Source: Acutalibacter sp. (GTDB taxonomy: Bacteria > Bacillota > Clostridia > Oscillospirales > Acutalibacteraceae). Taken from it: DNA of 8,176 nucleotides. This document shows positions 1 to 7,156 of this stretch, in pieces (positions within the stretch are counted from its first letter, which is position 1; each line of letters starts with the position of its first letter). The notes beneath the pieces are model-generated. The model saw nothing but the letters and a program-made list of their open reading frames with translations. It was not told where the DNA came from and searched no databases. Location: positions 1-8,176 of the forward strand of contig JAAWSH010000065.1 in the NCBI GenBank assembly GCA_022801475.1. The letters run 5' to 3'. Both the position numbers and the translations under genes were made by a program.

Positions 1-654
1 GATGCCGAAAAGCAACTTTCAGATCTTCTGGAAGATGTTGGCCCCGTCAATATCCGCGGCCTCGTAGCACTCGGCGTCGATGCTGGTAATGGCCGCTATG
101 TAGATGATGGAGTTATAGCCAGTCCACTTCCACATATTAAAGCAACATATAATAATAACCCACCACCAGGCGTTTTCCGCGGTATAGAAGTTCATGGGCT
201 CCATGCCCAGCATATGCAGCAGGTTGTTCACAGCGCCTGTCTCATAGTTGAACAGGTTAAAGGCAAACACACCTACAATAACCCAGGAAATGAAATAGGG
301 CAGGAAAATAACGGACTGTACCACGCGCTTGTACAGCTTGCCGATCATCTCGGAGATGACAATGGCCACGATGACGGCCAGCAGCTGGGAGGTGATCAGG
401 TTCAACAGGTTGTACAAAATGGTGTTGCGGGTAATGGTCCACCCCGCGCCGGACTGGAAGAGGTAGGCGAAGTTGTCAAAGCCGTTCCAGTCGCTGCCAA
501 AGATACCCTTGTCGTAGCGGTAGTTCTTGAATGCCAGCACAAGGCCGGACATGGGCAGATACGACAAAAAGAATGTGAGGAGAATGGATGGCGCGGCCAT
601 CAAGAACAATGCTTTGTTCTTCTTCAGCTCATAAAAGAACCCATACTTCTTCAT
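1..654 (-). CDS. Carbohydrate ABC transporter permease, LplB type (incomplete; interrupted in the EAA loop)
   Basis: Inner-membrane subunit of a binding-protein-dependent sugar or oligosaccharide importer of the CUT1/LplB group, which passes substrate across the membrane with a solute-binding protein and an ATPase. The N-terminus MKKYGFFYELKKNKALFL leads into the first membrane segment (about residues 14-40). Further membrane segments lie near 75-100, 110-135 and 160-190. The family's EAA loop begins at residue 196 (EAADIDGANIFQKI). ATG at 652-654 is preceded by AGGAGG with a 7-base gap. The frame stops at TGA (19-21), where the family normally has W of an IWK..LPGI segment. Adding one G at the TGA and two C near base 7 would restore IWKVAFPGI, so this is either a frameshifted gene or a homopolymer error near the sequence end. 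Full-length relatives have about 300 residues; the rest would lie beyond base 1. Family call is firm; substrate is unknown. Confidence 0.85.
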
Positions 655-661
655 TGACGTT

Positions 662-667
662 CCTCCT
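662..667 (-). promoter_or_regulatory. Ribosome binding site of the permease
   Basis: Perfect AGGAGG on the minus strand, 7 bases before the ATG at 654. It fixes the start codon. Confidence 0.85.
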
Positions 668-693
668 TACAAAATTTTATATCACGTGCTTAC

Positions 694-722
694 ATTATAT
701 AGCTAGAATCACCACAATGAAA
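694..722 (-). promoter_or_regulatory. Possible promoter of the permease, proximal
   Basis: On the minus strand a consensus -10 TATAAT (694-699) has only a weak -35 (TTTCAT, 717-722) at 17 bases. A transcript from here would have a leader of about 35 bases. The poor -35 suggests dependence on an activator, or that the distal promoter is the main one. Confidence 0.4.
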
Positions 723-811
723 GAGTAAAATTCTACGATTAACAGGACGTATTTACGATACTTCTTGATCTCTTCACCGTTTTGTAACTATTTATTCATT
801 ATTTTTGCTTT

Positions 812-820
812 ATTATATCA
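812..820 (-). promoter_or_regulatory. Possible promoter of the permease, distal, extended -10
   Basis: The minus strand reads TGATATAAT, a perfect extended -10 (TGnTATAAT) that can act without a good -35; none is visible. It would give a leader of about 150 bases for the permease. That leader contains a small dyad, CGTA-AA-TACG, near 746-757, which could be an operator, though no known consensus fits well. Confidence 0.45.
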
Positions 821-862
821 GTTTCTACCTGCACCGTTCCCGTGCGCTTGAACGATTTACAC

Positions 863-899
863 AAAAAAATCTGCCCAGGAGCGCCTCCTCGCAGATTTT
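863..899 (-). terminator. Rho-independent terminator of the 144-residue hypothetical gene
   Basis: On the minus strand AAAATCTGC pairs with GCAGATTTT around an inner AGGAG/CTCCT stem with a GCG loop, followed by a run of seven T. It lies 29 bases after the stop of the gene ending at 928. It would also separate that gene from the permease unit downstream on the same strand. Confidence 0.85.
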
Positions 900-927
900 C
901 TTGTTTTGTAGATTTAGCTCTAAGTTT

Positions 928-1362
928 TTATACTATTGGATCATCCAGCTCCTCCATCTCATTCCCTCCTTTCTGGCCAAATAACCGTAAAAGCCGCATC
1001 ATAGTCACCAAAATACTGACCGCACCCAGATTTACGTCTGTTGGATCACAGATCCCCCCAGCTTGAGCTGCTTGAGCCGCCAGGTTCTGAGTCTGCCGCT
1101 GGAATCCAAACAGCGCGCAAAGGGTTACCAGCGAGGCCGCCGCCTGCACGTTCACCGGGTCTGGCCCTGCCTCATGGCGGCCCATCAGCGTCTCCCTTTC
1201 CATAGATAGGGATTTATATTGCAGTGCCAGCCCCAGCATAATGGTTCGCAGGTAGCTTTGGGACTGGTCGATCAATTGAATCCCACTGGCCAGCGCGTCC
1301 TTAGAAATTTCCACCTGGCTTCCAGGTGTTTTTTGGGGATAAAGGCCAAACGAATGGTCCAT
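928..1362 (-). CDS. Hypothetical protein with an internal repeat
   Basis: A 144-residue protein that I do not recognise. ATG at 1362 has GGGAGGG 7 bases upstream and a strong terminator follows the stop, so the gene looks real. Two similar segments are visible: residues 68-88 (DPVNVQAAASLVTLCALFGF) and 106-130 (DPTDVNLGAVSILVT, then RLLRLFGQ). Each has DP..VN, a short hydrophobic stretch with S-LVT, and LFG or LFGF. Between them is a Gln/Ala-rich linker (residues 88-101), and the tail is acidic (EMEELDDPIV). The hydrophobic stretches are short and interrupted by Arg, so amphipathic helices are more likely than membrane spans. No signal peptide or catalytic motif is seen. It is transcribed divergently from the MreB-like gene, which says little about its role. 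Confidence 0.65.
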   Translation of the reverse strand: MDHSFGLYPQKTPGSQVEISKDALASGIQLIDQSQSYLRTIMLGLALQYKSLSMERETLMGRHEAGPDPVNVQAAASLVTLCALFGFQRQTQNLAAQAAQAGGICDPTDVNLGAVSILVTMMRLLRLFGQKGGNEMEELDDPIV

Positions 1363-1393
1363 TGCATGTCCCTCCCGGGATATTTTTTAGTAA

Positions 1394-1402
1394 TAGTATA
1401 TG
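1394..1402 (-). promoter_or_regulatory. Candidate promoter -10 region of the hypothetical gene
   Basis: The minus strand reads CATATACTA about 31 bases before the ATG. It holds TATACT, a reasonable SigA -10 with a poor -35, and also fits the SigK -10 pattern CATAnnnTA with an AC 17 bases upstream. Neither reading is decisive. Confidence 0.3.
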
Positions 1403-1428
1403 CCGCCGGTGCCGGGAACGTTTTTAAG

Positions 1429-1564
1429 CGCCCCCCTCCCCCACGAGGGCGTGTCCAAAATGAAGGGTTTAAAGGCGAGCGGTAAAAGTTTCGTCAACCT
1501 TTTCAAAGGTTGCGGGGTTTTTAGGGGTAGAACCCCTAAACCGCCGGAGGCCACTCTTTCGTCA
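1429..1564. repeat. Palindromic intergenic element with two or three hairpins
   Basis: Three inverted repeats stand in a row: CGCCC/GGGCG (1429-1433 with 1447-1451), CAACCTTT/AAAGGTTG (1495-1502 with 1505-1512) and TTTAGGGGT/ACCCCTAAA (1520-1528 with 1532-1540, 9 pairs with a 3-base loop). The octamer TTTCGTCA occurs at 1489-1496 and again at 1557-1564, flanking the last two hairpins. There is no coding potential. The form resembles the short dispersed palindromic repeats common between genes of Oscillospiraceae; calling it dispersed is inference, as only one copy lies in this window. Confidence 0.5.
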
Positions 1565-1602
1565 CAAACTCTTCTTTTGGACTCTCACCCCACGATTCCC
1601 TG

Positions 1603-1631
1603 TTGAAATATCCCGCATACTGTGTTATAAT
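1603..1631 (+). promoter_or_regulatory. SigA-type promoter of the MreB-like gene
   Basis: The -35 TTGAAA (1603-1608), a 17-base spacer and the -10 TATAAT (1626-1631) preceded by TG one base upstream form a near-consensus promoter. Transcription would begin near 1638, leaving a leader of about 75 bases. The leader holds a compact dyad ATTGGG-A-CCCAAT (1660-1672) that could be an operator or a small hairpin. Confidence 0.8.
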
Positions 1632-1712
1632 AACTCTATATATATTGCTTGGGAGAAGTATTGGGACCCAATTTATAGCATCGTCAGGGTCTTGAGGAAG
1701 GATAAGGATTCC

Positions 1713-2732
1713 ATGGGAAACGACATCGCCATAGACCTGGGCACCGCCCGGTTTAAGGTCTACCAAGACGGCAAGGGTATTGTCTTAAACGAGCCCGCCA
1801 TTATTGCCGTGGACAATATGACCGATGAGATCATTGCCATCGGTACCGAGGCCTACGCCATGCTGGGCCGCACCTCGGACCGGGTCACGGTTGCCCACCC
1901 CATGTGCAACGGCGTGATCTCTGACCTATCCCTGGCCGAGCATCTAATCGCCTACTACCTGCGGCAGGTAGGCCGCAGCCGGGTGTTTATGCCCCGGGTG
2001 GTGGTCAGCGTGCCCTGCGGGGTCACCGAGGTGGAAAAACGCGCCGTGGTGGATGCCATTGGCGCGGCCGGGGTGCGTAAGGTCTGTCTGATTGAGGAGC
2101 CTGTGGCCGCCGCCATTGGGGCCGGGGTGGACATTGCCGCTCCCCATGGCTGCATGATTGTGGACGTGGGCGAGGGCACCACGGATATGGCGGTGATCTC
2201 CCTAAACGGCATTGCCATAGCCAACTCTACCCATATTGCCGGAGACGATTTCAACGAGGCAATCATTAAATATGTGCGCCGCAAGTTTAACCTAATTATT
2301 GGAGACCGTATGGCCGAGGCCGCTAAAATTGCCATTGGCTGTGCCTATCCCCGCCGCCAGCTGACCACCTATACCCTAAAGGGCCTGGACATGGTCACCG
2401 GCCTGCCTCAGACCACGGTCATGACCTCCGACGACATGATTGAGGCCCTTATTGAGCCCGCCATTGCCATTGTGCGTACTGTGCAGGCCACCCTGGAGGC
2501 CACCCCGCCGGAGCTGCTGGCAGACATTTTTACCGACGGCATTTATCTTACCGGCGGTTCGGCCAATCTGTACGGCCTCTCCACTCTGCTCTCAAAAAAG
2601 ACCAAAATTCCGGTAGTCAGCTTTGACAGCCCGGAAAACTGCGTGGTCATTGGGGCGGGACGGGCTATTAAGTACATAGACAAAATGGACCGGGGTGAGC
2701 ACGGGCGCATTAACCCGCTAATGTCCCTGTAA
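1713..2732 (+). CDS. Divergent MreB/Mbl-like bacterial actin
   Basis: Cytoplasmic actin-fold ATPase of the MreB family, whose members polymerise under the membrane and direct cell-wall elongation. It has 339 residues, the usual family length. Visible landmarks are phosphate loop 1 DLGTARFKVY (8-17; usual form DLGTANTLVY), LIEEPVAAAIGAG (126-138) with the glutamate expected for ATP hydrolysis, phosphate loop 2 VDVGEGTTDMAVIS (150-163; usual form VDIGGGTTE.AVIS), a DMVTGLP segment (226-232) and the adenosine motif LTGGSANL (279-286). N-to-R, T-to-F and G-to-E changes in the nucleotide loops mark it as a divergent paralog. ATG 1713 is preferred, with AGGAAGG 10 bases and AAGGA 4 bases upstream; TTG 1692 would add seven residues. 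No mreC or mreD follows; a flippase-like gene does. Family call is firm; the specific role is unknown. Confidence 0.9.
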   Translation: MGNDIAIDLGTARFKVYQDGKGIVLNEPAIIAVDNMTDEIIAIGTEAYAMLGRTSDRVTVAHPMCNGVISDLSLAEHLIAYYLRQVGRSRVFMPRVVVSVPCGVTEVEKRAVVDAIGAAGVRKVCLIEEPVAAAIGAGVDIAAPHGCMIVDVGEGTTDMAVISLNGIAIANSTHIAGDDFNEAIIKYVRRKFNLIIGDRMAEAAKIAIGCAYPRRQLTTYTLKGLDMVTGLPQTTVMTSDDMIEALIEPAIAIVRTVQATLEATPPELLADIFTDGIYLTGGSANLYGLSTLLSKKTKIPVVSFDSPENCVVIGAGRAIKYIDKMDRGEHGRINPLMSL

Positions 2733-2734
2733 AG

Positions 2735-2790
2735 GCTGGCTTGGGCGTCTATCCGAAATGGCGTGACGCCAGCTTTCAGCAGGAATTTTT
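2735..2790 (+). terminator. Weak hairpin after the MreB-like gene
   Basis: GGCGTC (2744-2749) pairs with GACGCC (2765-2770), extended by GCT/AGC across a two-base bulge. Alternatively GCTGGC (2735-2740) pairs with GCCAGC (2768-2773). Only TTT follows directly, with TTTTT further on (2786-2790), so termination is probably partial and some read-through into the next gene is likely. Confidence 0.4.
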
Positions 2791-2816
2791 ATCCCATGGG
2801 CTACTAACCCGGTCCT

Positions 2817-2822
2817 TATAAT
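2817..2822 (+). promoter_or_regulatory. Possible -10 element before the flippase-like gene
   Basis: A consensus TATAAT lies 20 bases before the ATG at 2843, but no -35 hexamer is visible at 16-18 bases. A promoter here would give a leader of about 14 bases that just includes the GGAAGGAAGG ribosome binding site (2833-2842). Confidence 0.3.
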
Positions 2823-2842
2823 AAACCAGCACGGAAGGAAGG

Positions 2843-3898
2843 ATGCAGAACTTGAATCCCACAGAAATCTCCCCAAAAAAGAAAAAAATCCCCTGGAGCC
2901 TCCTCTACATCGGGGCCACCATTGTGGCCGTGGTGCTTTTCGGTATCTTTAACCGGGAATTTTCCAACGTGTTCTACACCCTTACCCACCTGACCCCCGG
3001 TTTCCTCTTTACCGGGGTGGTGGTCACTGTGGTGTTTTTCTTTTTCGAGGGCGGCATTATCCGGCTTTTGATGCGCAGCCAAAGCCTGCCCATGAGCTGG
3101 GGCTCCAGCCTGAAAATCAGCCTGATCGGCATCTATTATTCCTATATTACCCCCAGCTCCACCGGCGGCCAGCCCATGCAGGCCGCCTATCTGCGCCGGG
3201 ACAAGATTCCCGTGGGCCTTTCCACCGCGGTACTCATTATGAAATTCTTTTGCTACCAGTGCGCGTTTGTGCTGTGTTCCGCCGTGGCCTTTTTCTTGAT
3301 GCACGACAAGATCGCCCGGGAAAACCCCCGGATCCTCCCCTTCATCGTGGTGGGCCTGCTGATCAACGGCGGCTCCATACTGTTTTTTGGCTCCATGTTC
3401 TGCCGGCCGGTGCTGGGGGTTATCTGCCATTTTGCCAAGTGGCTGGCCGGGCGTTTTAAAAAGCTCTCCGCCCGGTTCCACTTTGCCGAAACCATCGACA
3501 AGTTCGAGGCGGACTTCGACAGCTACACCGATGACTTTAAAGAGAAGAAGTGGAGTGTGCTGTGGGGGATTCTGCTGTCCATCCCCCAGTTTATTTTGCA
3601 GATGAGCGTGCTGTACTTTGTATACCGGGCCTTTGGCTATGGGCAGGTTGGCTATGGGGAGATTGTAGCCATGCAGAGCCTTTTGCAGGTTTCCGTGTCT
3701 TTTATGCCCATGCCTGGGGCTTCGGGGGCCCAAGAGATCGGCTTCTCCAACTTTCTGCGGCCGTATTTTGTAAATAACGACCTGTACGCCGCTGTAATGG
3801 TATGGCGGTTCTTTACCTATTACTTGGTGGTTATTGCCGGGGCGCTGCTGGTGGTAGTGGACCAGCTGATCTACAAAGGAAAAGAGGACCGCCAATAA
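2843..3898 (+). CDS. Flippase-like membrane protein (YbhN/UPF0104, MprF N-terminal-type domain)
   Basis: A 351-residue integral membrane protein matching the flippase domain of lysylphosphatidylglycerol synthases (MprF), without the cytoplasmic aminoacyl-lipid synthase domain. After a basic start (PKKKKIPW, 11-18), hydrophobic segments lie near 18-36, 52-74, 88-103, 126-153, 163-186, 238-262 and 316-343. The two signature loops are ITPSSTGGQPMQAAYL (102-117) and MPMPGASGAQEIGF (288-301). Family members are thought to move lipids or lipid-linked molecules across the cytoplasmic membrane; the substrate cannot be read from sequence. A charged cytoplasmic-type loop (200-237) is long. ATG 2843 has GGAAGG at close spacing; TTG 2852 is an alternative start. 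It lies 110 bases after the MreB-like gene on the same strand, so partial co-transcription and an envelope role are plausible. Confidence 0.88.
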   Translation: MQNLNPTEISPKKKKIPWSLLYIGATIVAVVLFGIFNREFSNVFYTLTHLTPGFLFTGVVVTVVFFFFEGGIIRLLMRSQSLPMSWGSSLKISLIGIYYSYITPSSTGGQPMQAAYLRRDKIPVGLSTAVLIMKFFCYQCAFVLCSAVAFFLMHDKIARENPRILPFIVVGLLINGGSILFFGSMFCRPVLGVICHFAKWLAGRFKKLSARFHFAETIDKFEADFDSYTDDFKEKKWSVLWGILLSIPQFILQMSVLYFVYRAFGYGQVGYGEIVAMQSLLQVSVSFMPMPGASGAQEIGFSNFLRPYFVNNDLYAAVMVWRFFTYYLVVIAGALLVVVDQLIYKGKEDRQ

Positions 3899-3920
3899 GG
3901 CCGCCCCTAAAAATTCAAAA

Positions 3921-3967
3921 AGCGCTGCACAGTGTAAGGAAATCTCTACTGTGCAGCGCTCTTTTTT
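3921..3967 (+). terminator. Strong, probably bidirectional, rho-independent terminator
   Basis: AGCGCTGCACAGT (3921-3933) pairs perfectly with ACTGTGCAGCGCT (3948-3960), a 13-pair stem with a 14-base loop, followed by CTTTTTTT on the plus strand. The upstream A-rich run (3909-3920) supplies T residues on the other strand. It can thus also end the convergent S component gene, whose stop is at 3980. Confidence 0.95.
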
Positions 3968-3979
3968 TACCGTTCTTGT

Positions 3980-4561
3980 TTACACCATTTTCTCCAGCAG
4001 ATGGCTTCTCTTTAGGGCCAGCCGCACCACTGTATACAGCGGCACCGAAACCGCCACCGCAATGGCCGCATTCACGCTGGAGGTCACCAGTTTAGTGGCC
4101 AGGGCTGTCAGCACCGCGCCCATTTCGCTGCCCAGCAGCAGCCCCTGTACAAAGCTCTTTCCCAGGTACAGTGCCATATAGGTCACGCTGCCACCCACCG
4201 CCGCGGCAATGTTCAGCCCATGGTGCTCGCCTTTATGCTCCCCGGCGTAGGCAATTAGCCCGCATACCGCCGCCAGCGCGAACTTGAATACAAAGGTAAA
4301 GGGCGCCGAGGCAATATGCGCTGGATTCATCATATCGTACAGCGCCGAGCCGATGCCCGCCGCCAGGCCTCCATACACCGGCCCCAGCACAAAACCGGAA
4401 AGCAGGCAGAAGATATTGCCCAAGTGAATACGGCTAACGTCCCCAATGGCCACGGGAATGGGCACCTCAATTTTACTGCCCGCGAACACCAGGGCCGCAA
4501 ACAGCCCCAGCAGCGCCAGCTGGTATACAGAAGCTTTTTTATGCTTGGTTTGATTTTCCAT
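3980..4561 (-). CDS. ECF transporter S component (substrate-binding membrane subunit)
   Basis: Small integral membrane protein, 193 residues, the usual size of S components. These bind a vitamin or related micronutrient and join a shared energising module (EcfA1, EcfA2, EcfT), not encoded in this window. Membrane segments lie near 12-30, 47-72, 86-106, 117-140, 147-170 and 172-184. The first is alanine-rich (ALLGLFAALVFAG, 16-28), as expected for docking to EcfT. The segment RIHLGNIFCLLSGFVLGP (44-61) followed by YGGLAAGIGSALYDM is typical of the broad riboflavin/hydroxymethylpyrimidine-type S-component group; the substrate stays open. Start choice: AGAGGAGAGG ends 9 bases before the ATG at 4561; an ATG at 4570 directly abuts it and fits less well. 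The gene is convergent with the flippase-like gene and lies behind a long folded leader, suggesting RNA-level control by its substrate. Confidence 0.85.
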   Translation of the reverse strand: MENQTKHKKASVYQLALLGLFAALVFAGSKIEVPIPVAIGDVSRIHLGNIFCLLSGFVLGPVYGGLAAGIGSALYDMMNPAHIASAPFTFVFKFALAAVCGLIAYAGEHKGEHHGLNIAAAVGGSVTYMALYLGKSFVQGLLLGSEMGAVLTALATKLVTSSVNAAIAVAVSVPLYTVVRLALKRSHLLEKMV

Positions 4562-4607
4562 GGGAATCATCCTCTCCTCTATAATCAATATGCCTTTTGG
4601 GAAATCG

Positions 4608-4785
4608 GCGGGTCTGGGATACATCTCCAGACCGCGCTTAAGACCAGGGCTGCTGGACCCTTGACGTAGTCAGCAGCGGAACCTCAACGCTCCAAGGTCA
4701 AAGGTCTTGCTGTAAGACGTGGAGCGGCCCTTCTGCGGCGAAAAGTTCATGCAAAAGCATTTCTCTCGTTCTGACTCCACAGAAC
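4608..4785 (-). ncRNA. Structured 5' leader of the S component gene, candidate riboswitch
   Basis: The 288 bases between the malic enzyme stop and the S component start fold strongly on the minus strand. Stems (plus-strand coordinates) are GGTCTGG 4611-4617 with 4627-4633; GCTGCTG 4649-4655 with 4671-4677; CGCTCCA 4688-4694 with 4720-4726, enclosing GTCTT 4704-4708 with 4714-4718; ATGC 4749-4752 with 4757-4760; and GTTCTG 4768-4773 with 4780-4785. The loops of the second and third hairpins are complementary over ten bases (4656-4665 with 4697-4706, one G-U pair), as in a kissing-loop fold. AAGACC (4640-4645) can pair instead with GGTCTT (4703-4708), offering a competing structure. S component genes are often under riboswitch control. 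I could not match this to THF, TPP, FMN, cobalamin, glycine or T-box consensus motifs. No terminator hairpin with a T run is seen, so control would be at translation or not switch-like. Confidence 0.45.
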
Positions 4786-4849
4786 CAATAGGTGATCTCC
4801 TGGCAGTTTCTTATTCCTCAATAAAGGTAATTTTTCACAAGCGTCCGAA

Positions 4850-6022
<1,173 letters not shown>

Positions 6023-6129
6023 GGAATGACTCCTTTTTATCATATGGTTTGCTTGTGATTCAGGAAGCTTTAAAGAAAGCTCAACGGCCGCTATGTAAAC
6101 TTTCGCGCTGGCTGGCGCCAAGGACGCAA

Positions 6130-6158
6130 TTTTTACGATTCCAGCATCCGTTTGTCAA
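6130..6158 (-). promoter_or_regulatory. Promoter of the malic enzyme, overlapping the upstream stop codon
   Basis: A consensus -35 TTGACA (6153-6158) and a 17-base spacer lead to TAAAAA (6130-6135), four of six matches to the -10. The TGA of the upstream M23 gene (6155-6157) lies inside the -35 box. The resulting leader, about 100 bases, contains the palindrome TGGCGCCA (6113-6120) and a small hairpin AGCTTT/AAAGCT (6066-6081). Confidence 0.6.
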
Positions 6159-7120
6159 GGCTGCTCCTCTGGGCCCACGCCATACACCAAATTCACCGTG
6201 TCCTCCAGCCCGCAGGGCTCCCCCAACAAGGTGCGCAAGCCCTGGAACCGCACCGGCACACCGGGCCCCTCCAGGCTTTCCCGCATCACATGAAAATGCA
6301 GGTGGGGCGTCCAGCTGGACCCACTGCTGCCTATGCGGCCCAGCAGCCGGCCGGCCTCCACAGCCTCTCCAGCTTTCACCGCCACGCTGCCTCTCTCCAG
6401 GTGGGCGTAGAGTGATAGCTCCCCGCCCTTGTGGCGCACAAGCACGTGGTTTCCGTCAATACGGGCGTGCTCCCCAAAGCGCTCTTCCACATTTTCCAGG
6501 TCCGTGTCCTCTGTGGTGTCGGCCAGCCCGTCAAAGACCTCCTCCACCACGCCCCCACACGCCGCGTACACCGGACGGCCCGCGGCCAGATTCTTCTCTA
6601 GGGTTTCATCAAAAACCCCCGCGTCAAAGGCAAATTCGCTGTTCCGGCACCACCTGTGGGAATTGATGGAGGGATAGGTGTCCGTCACCACAAAAGCACC
6701 CCGCAGGGGAAAATAATATTGGTTCGGGCTCTCATAGGGAACAATGTTAATACGCTTTTCCCAGGTCTGTCCCGGGGTTTTCACCTCCACCAGCAGGCAG
6801 TCCGCGGGCTTTTGGGAAAAGAACACAAAGTGCTCGTGCATAAAAGCCTGCCCTGGCCGATAGTCTCTGCCTAAAATACGGCTCAGGCTGCTGTTTCGGT
6901 AGCGTGCCAGCTCCTCCTGGGAATAAACCAGCCGGGCGGCAGCCTCCTCTTGGGCGTACTCTACCCGCCGGCAGGGGCTTCCCTGTGAAAAACAGGTAAA
7001 CGCCACCCCTGTGGGAACTCCATCCAGCTCTGTAAGGTCCAGACAGCGCAGAAAGAAATCGTTGTGGAACATATGCTCCTCACGCACTACTGAGTAAATC
7101 ACAGTTTCTTGGTTAGCCAA
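6155..7120 (-). CDS. M23 (LytM-type) metallopeptidase-domain protein without signal peptide
   Basis: A 321-residue protein with a C-terminal M23 endopeptidase domain (about 140-280); such enzymes cut peptidoglycan cross-bridges. Seen: LSLYAHLERG (235-244) with conserved His240, VKAGEAVEAGRLLGRIGSSG (248-267), and PHLHFHV (272-278) with the HxH pair His273/His275. The first zinc motif HxxxD is replaced by EFAFD (162-166), so Glu162 stands where the His ligand is expected while Asp166 is kept; a nearby His155 (SHRWC) might substitute. An acidic insert (about 199-220) precedes the core. Residues 1-135 form an unrecognised, probably beta-rich domain. There is no signal peptide or membrane segment, so it is not an obvious secreted wall hydrolase. 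Start: TTG 7120 has AAAGGAGAG 6 bases upstream; TTG 7156 lacks a ribosome binding site, and the first in-frame ATG is 26 codons inside. Confidence 0.85.
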   Translation of the reverse strand: MANQETVIYSVVREEHMFHNDFFLRCLDLTELDGVPTGVAFTCFSQGSPCRRVEYAQEEAAARLVYSQEELARYRNSSLSRILGRDYRPGQAFMHEHFVFFSQKPADCLLVEVKTPGQTWEKRINIVPYESPNQYYFPLRGAFVVTDTYPSINSHRWCRNSEFAFDAGVFDETLEKNLAAGRPVYAACGGVVEEVFDGLADTTEDTDLENVEERFGEHARIDGNHVLVRHKGGELSLYAHLERGSVAVKAGEAVEAGRLLGRIGSSGSSWTPHLHFHVMRESLEGPGVPVRFQGLRTLLGEPCGLEDTVNLVYGVGPEEQP

Positions 7121-7156
7121 CGCTTTCTCTCCTTTCCCATTCCAAATCTCATCCAA

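Noticed and set aside
842..1066. Plus-strand open frame antisense to the hypothetical gene's end
   Set aside because: It crosses a clear terminator hairpin and the coding sequence of the minus-strand gene, with no ribosome binding site.
1394..1424. Sporulation SigK promoter before the hypothetical gene
   Set aside because: CATATACTA fits CATAnnnTA, but the consensus is too short to trust and no other gene here is clearly sporulation-specific. It is kept only as a generic low-confidence promoter.
2816..3895. Long minus-strand open frame opposite the flippase-like gene
   Set aside because: Its His/Gly/Gln-rich composition is a typical shadow of a GC-rich membrane-protein gene. The plus-strand frame has the family signatures.
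4562..4849. Known riboswitch classes (THF, TPP, FMN, cobalamin, glycine, T-box) before the S component
   Set aside because: A GAGAGA-hairpin-CGCCG pattern on the minus strand loosely recalls the glycine riboswitch and the GGAGCG arms recall THF, but the remaining conserved cores are missing. There is no TGGnACC for a T-box and no CTGAGA for TPP.
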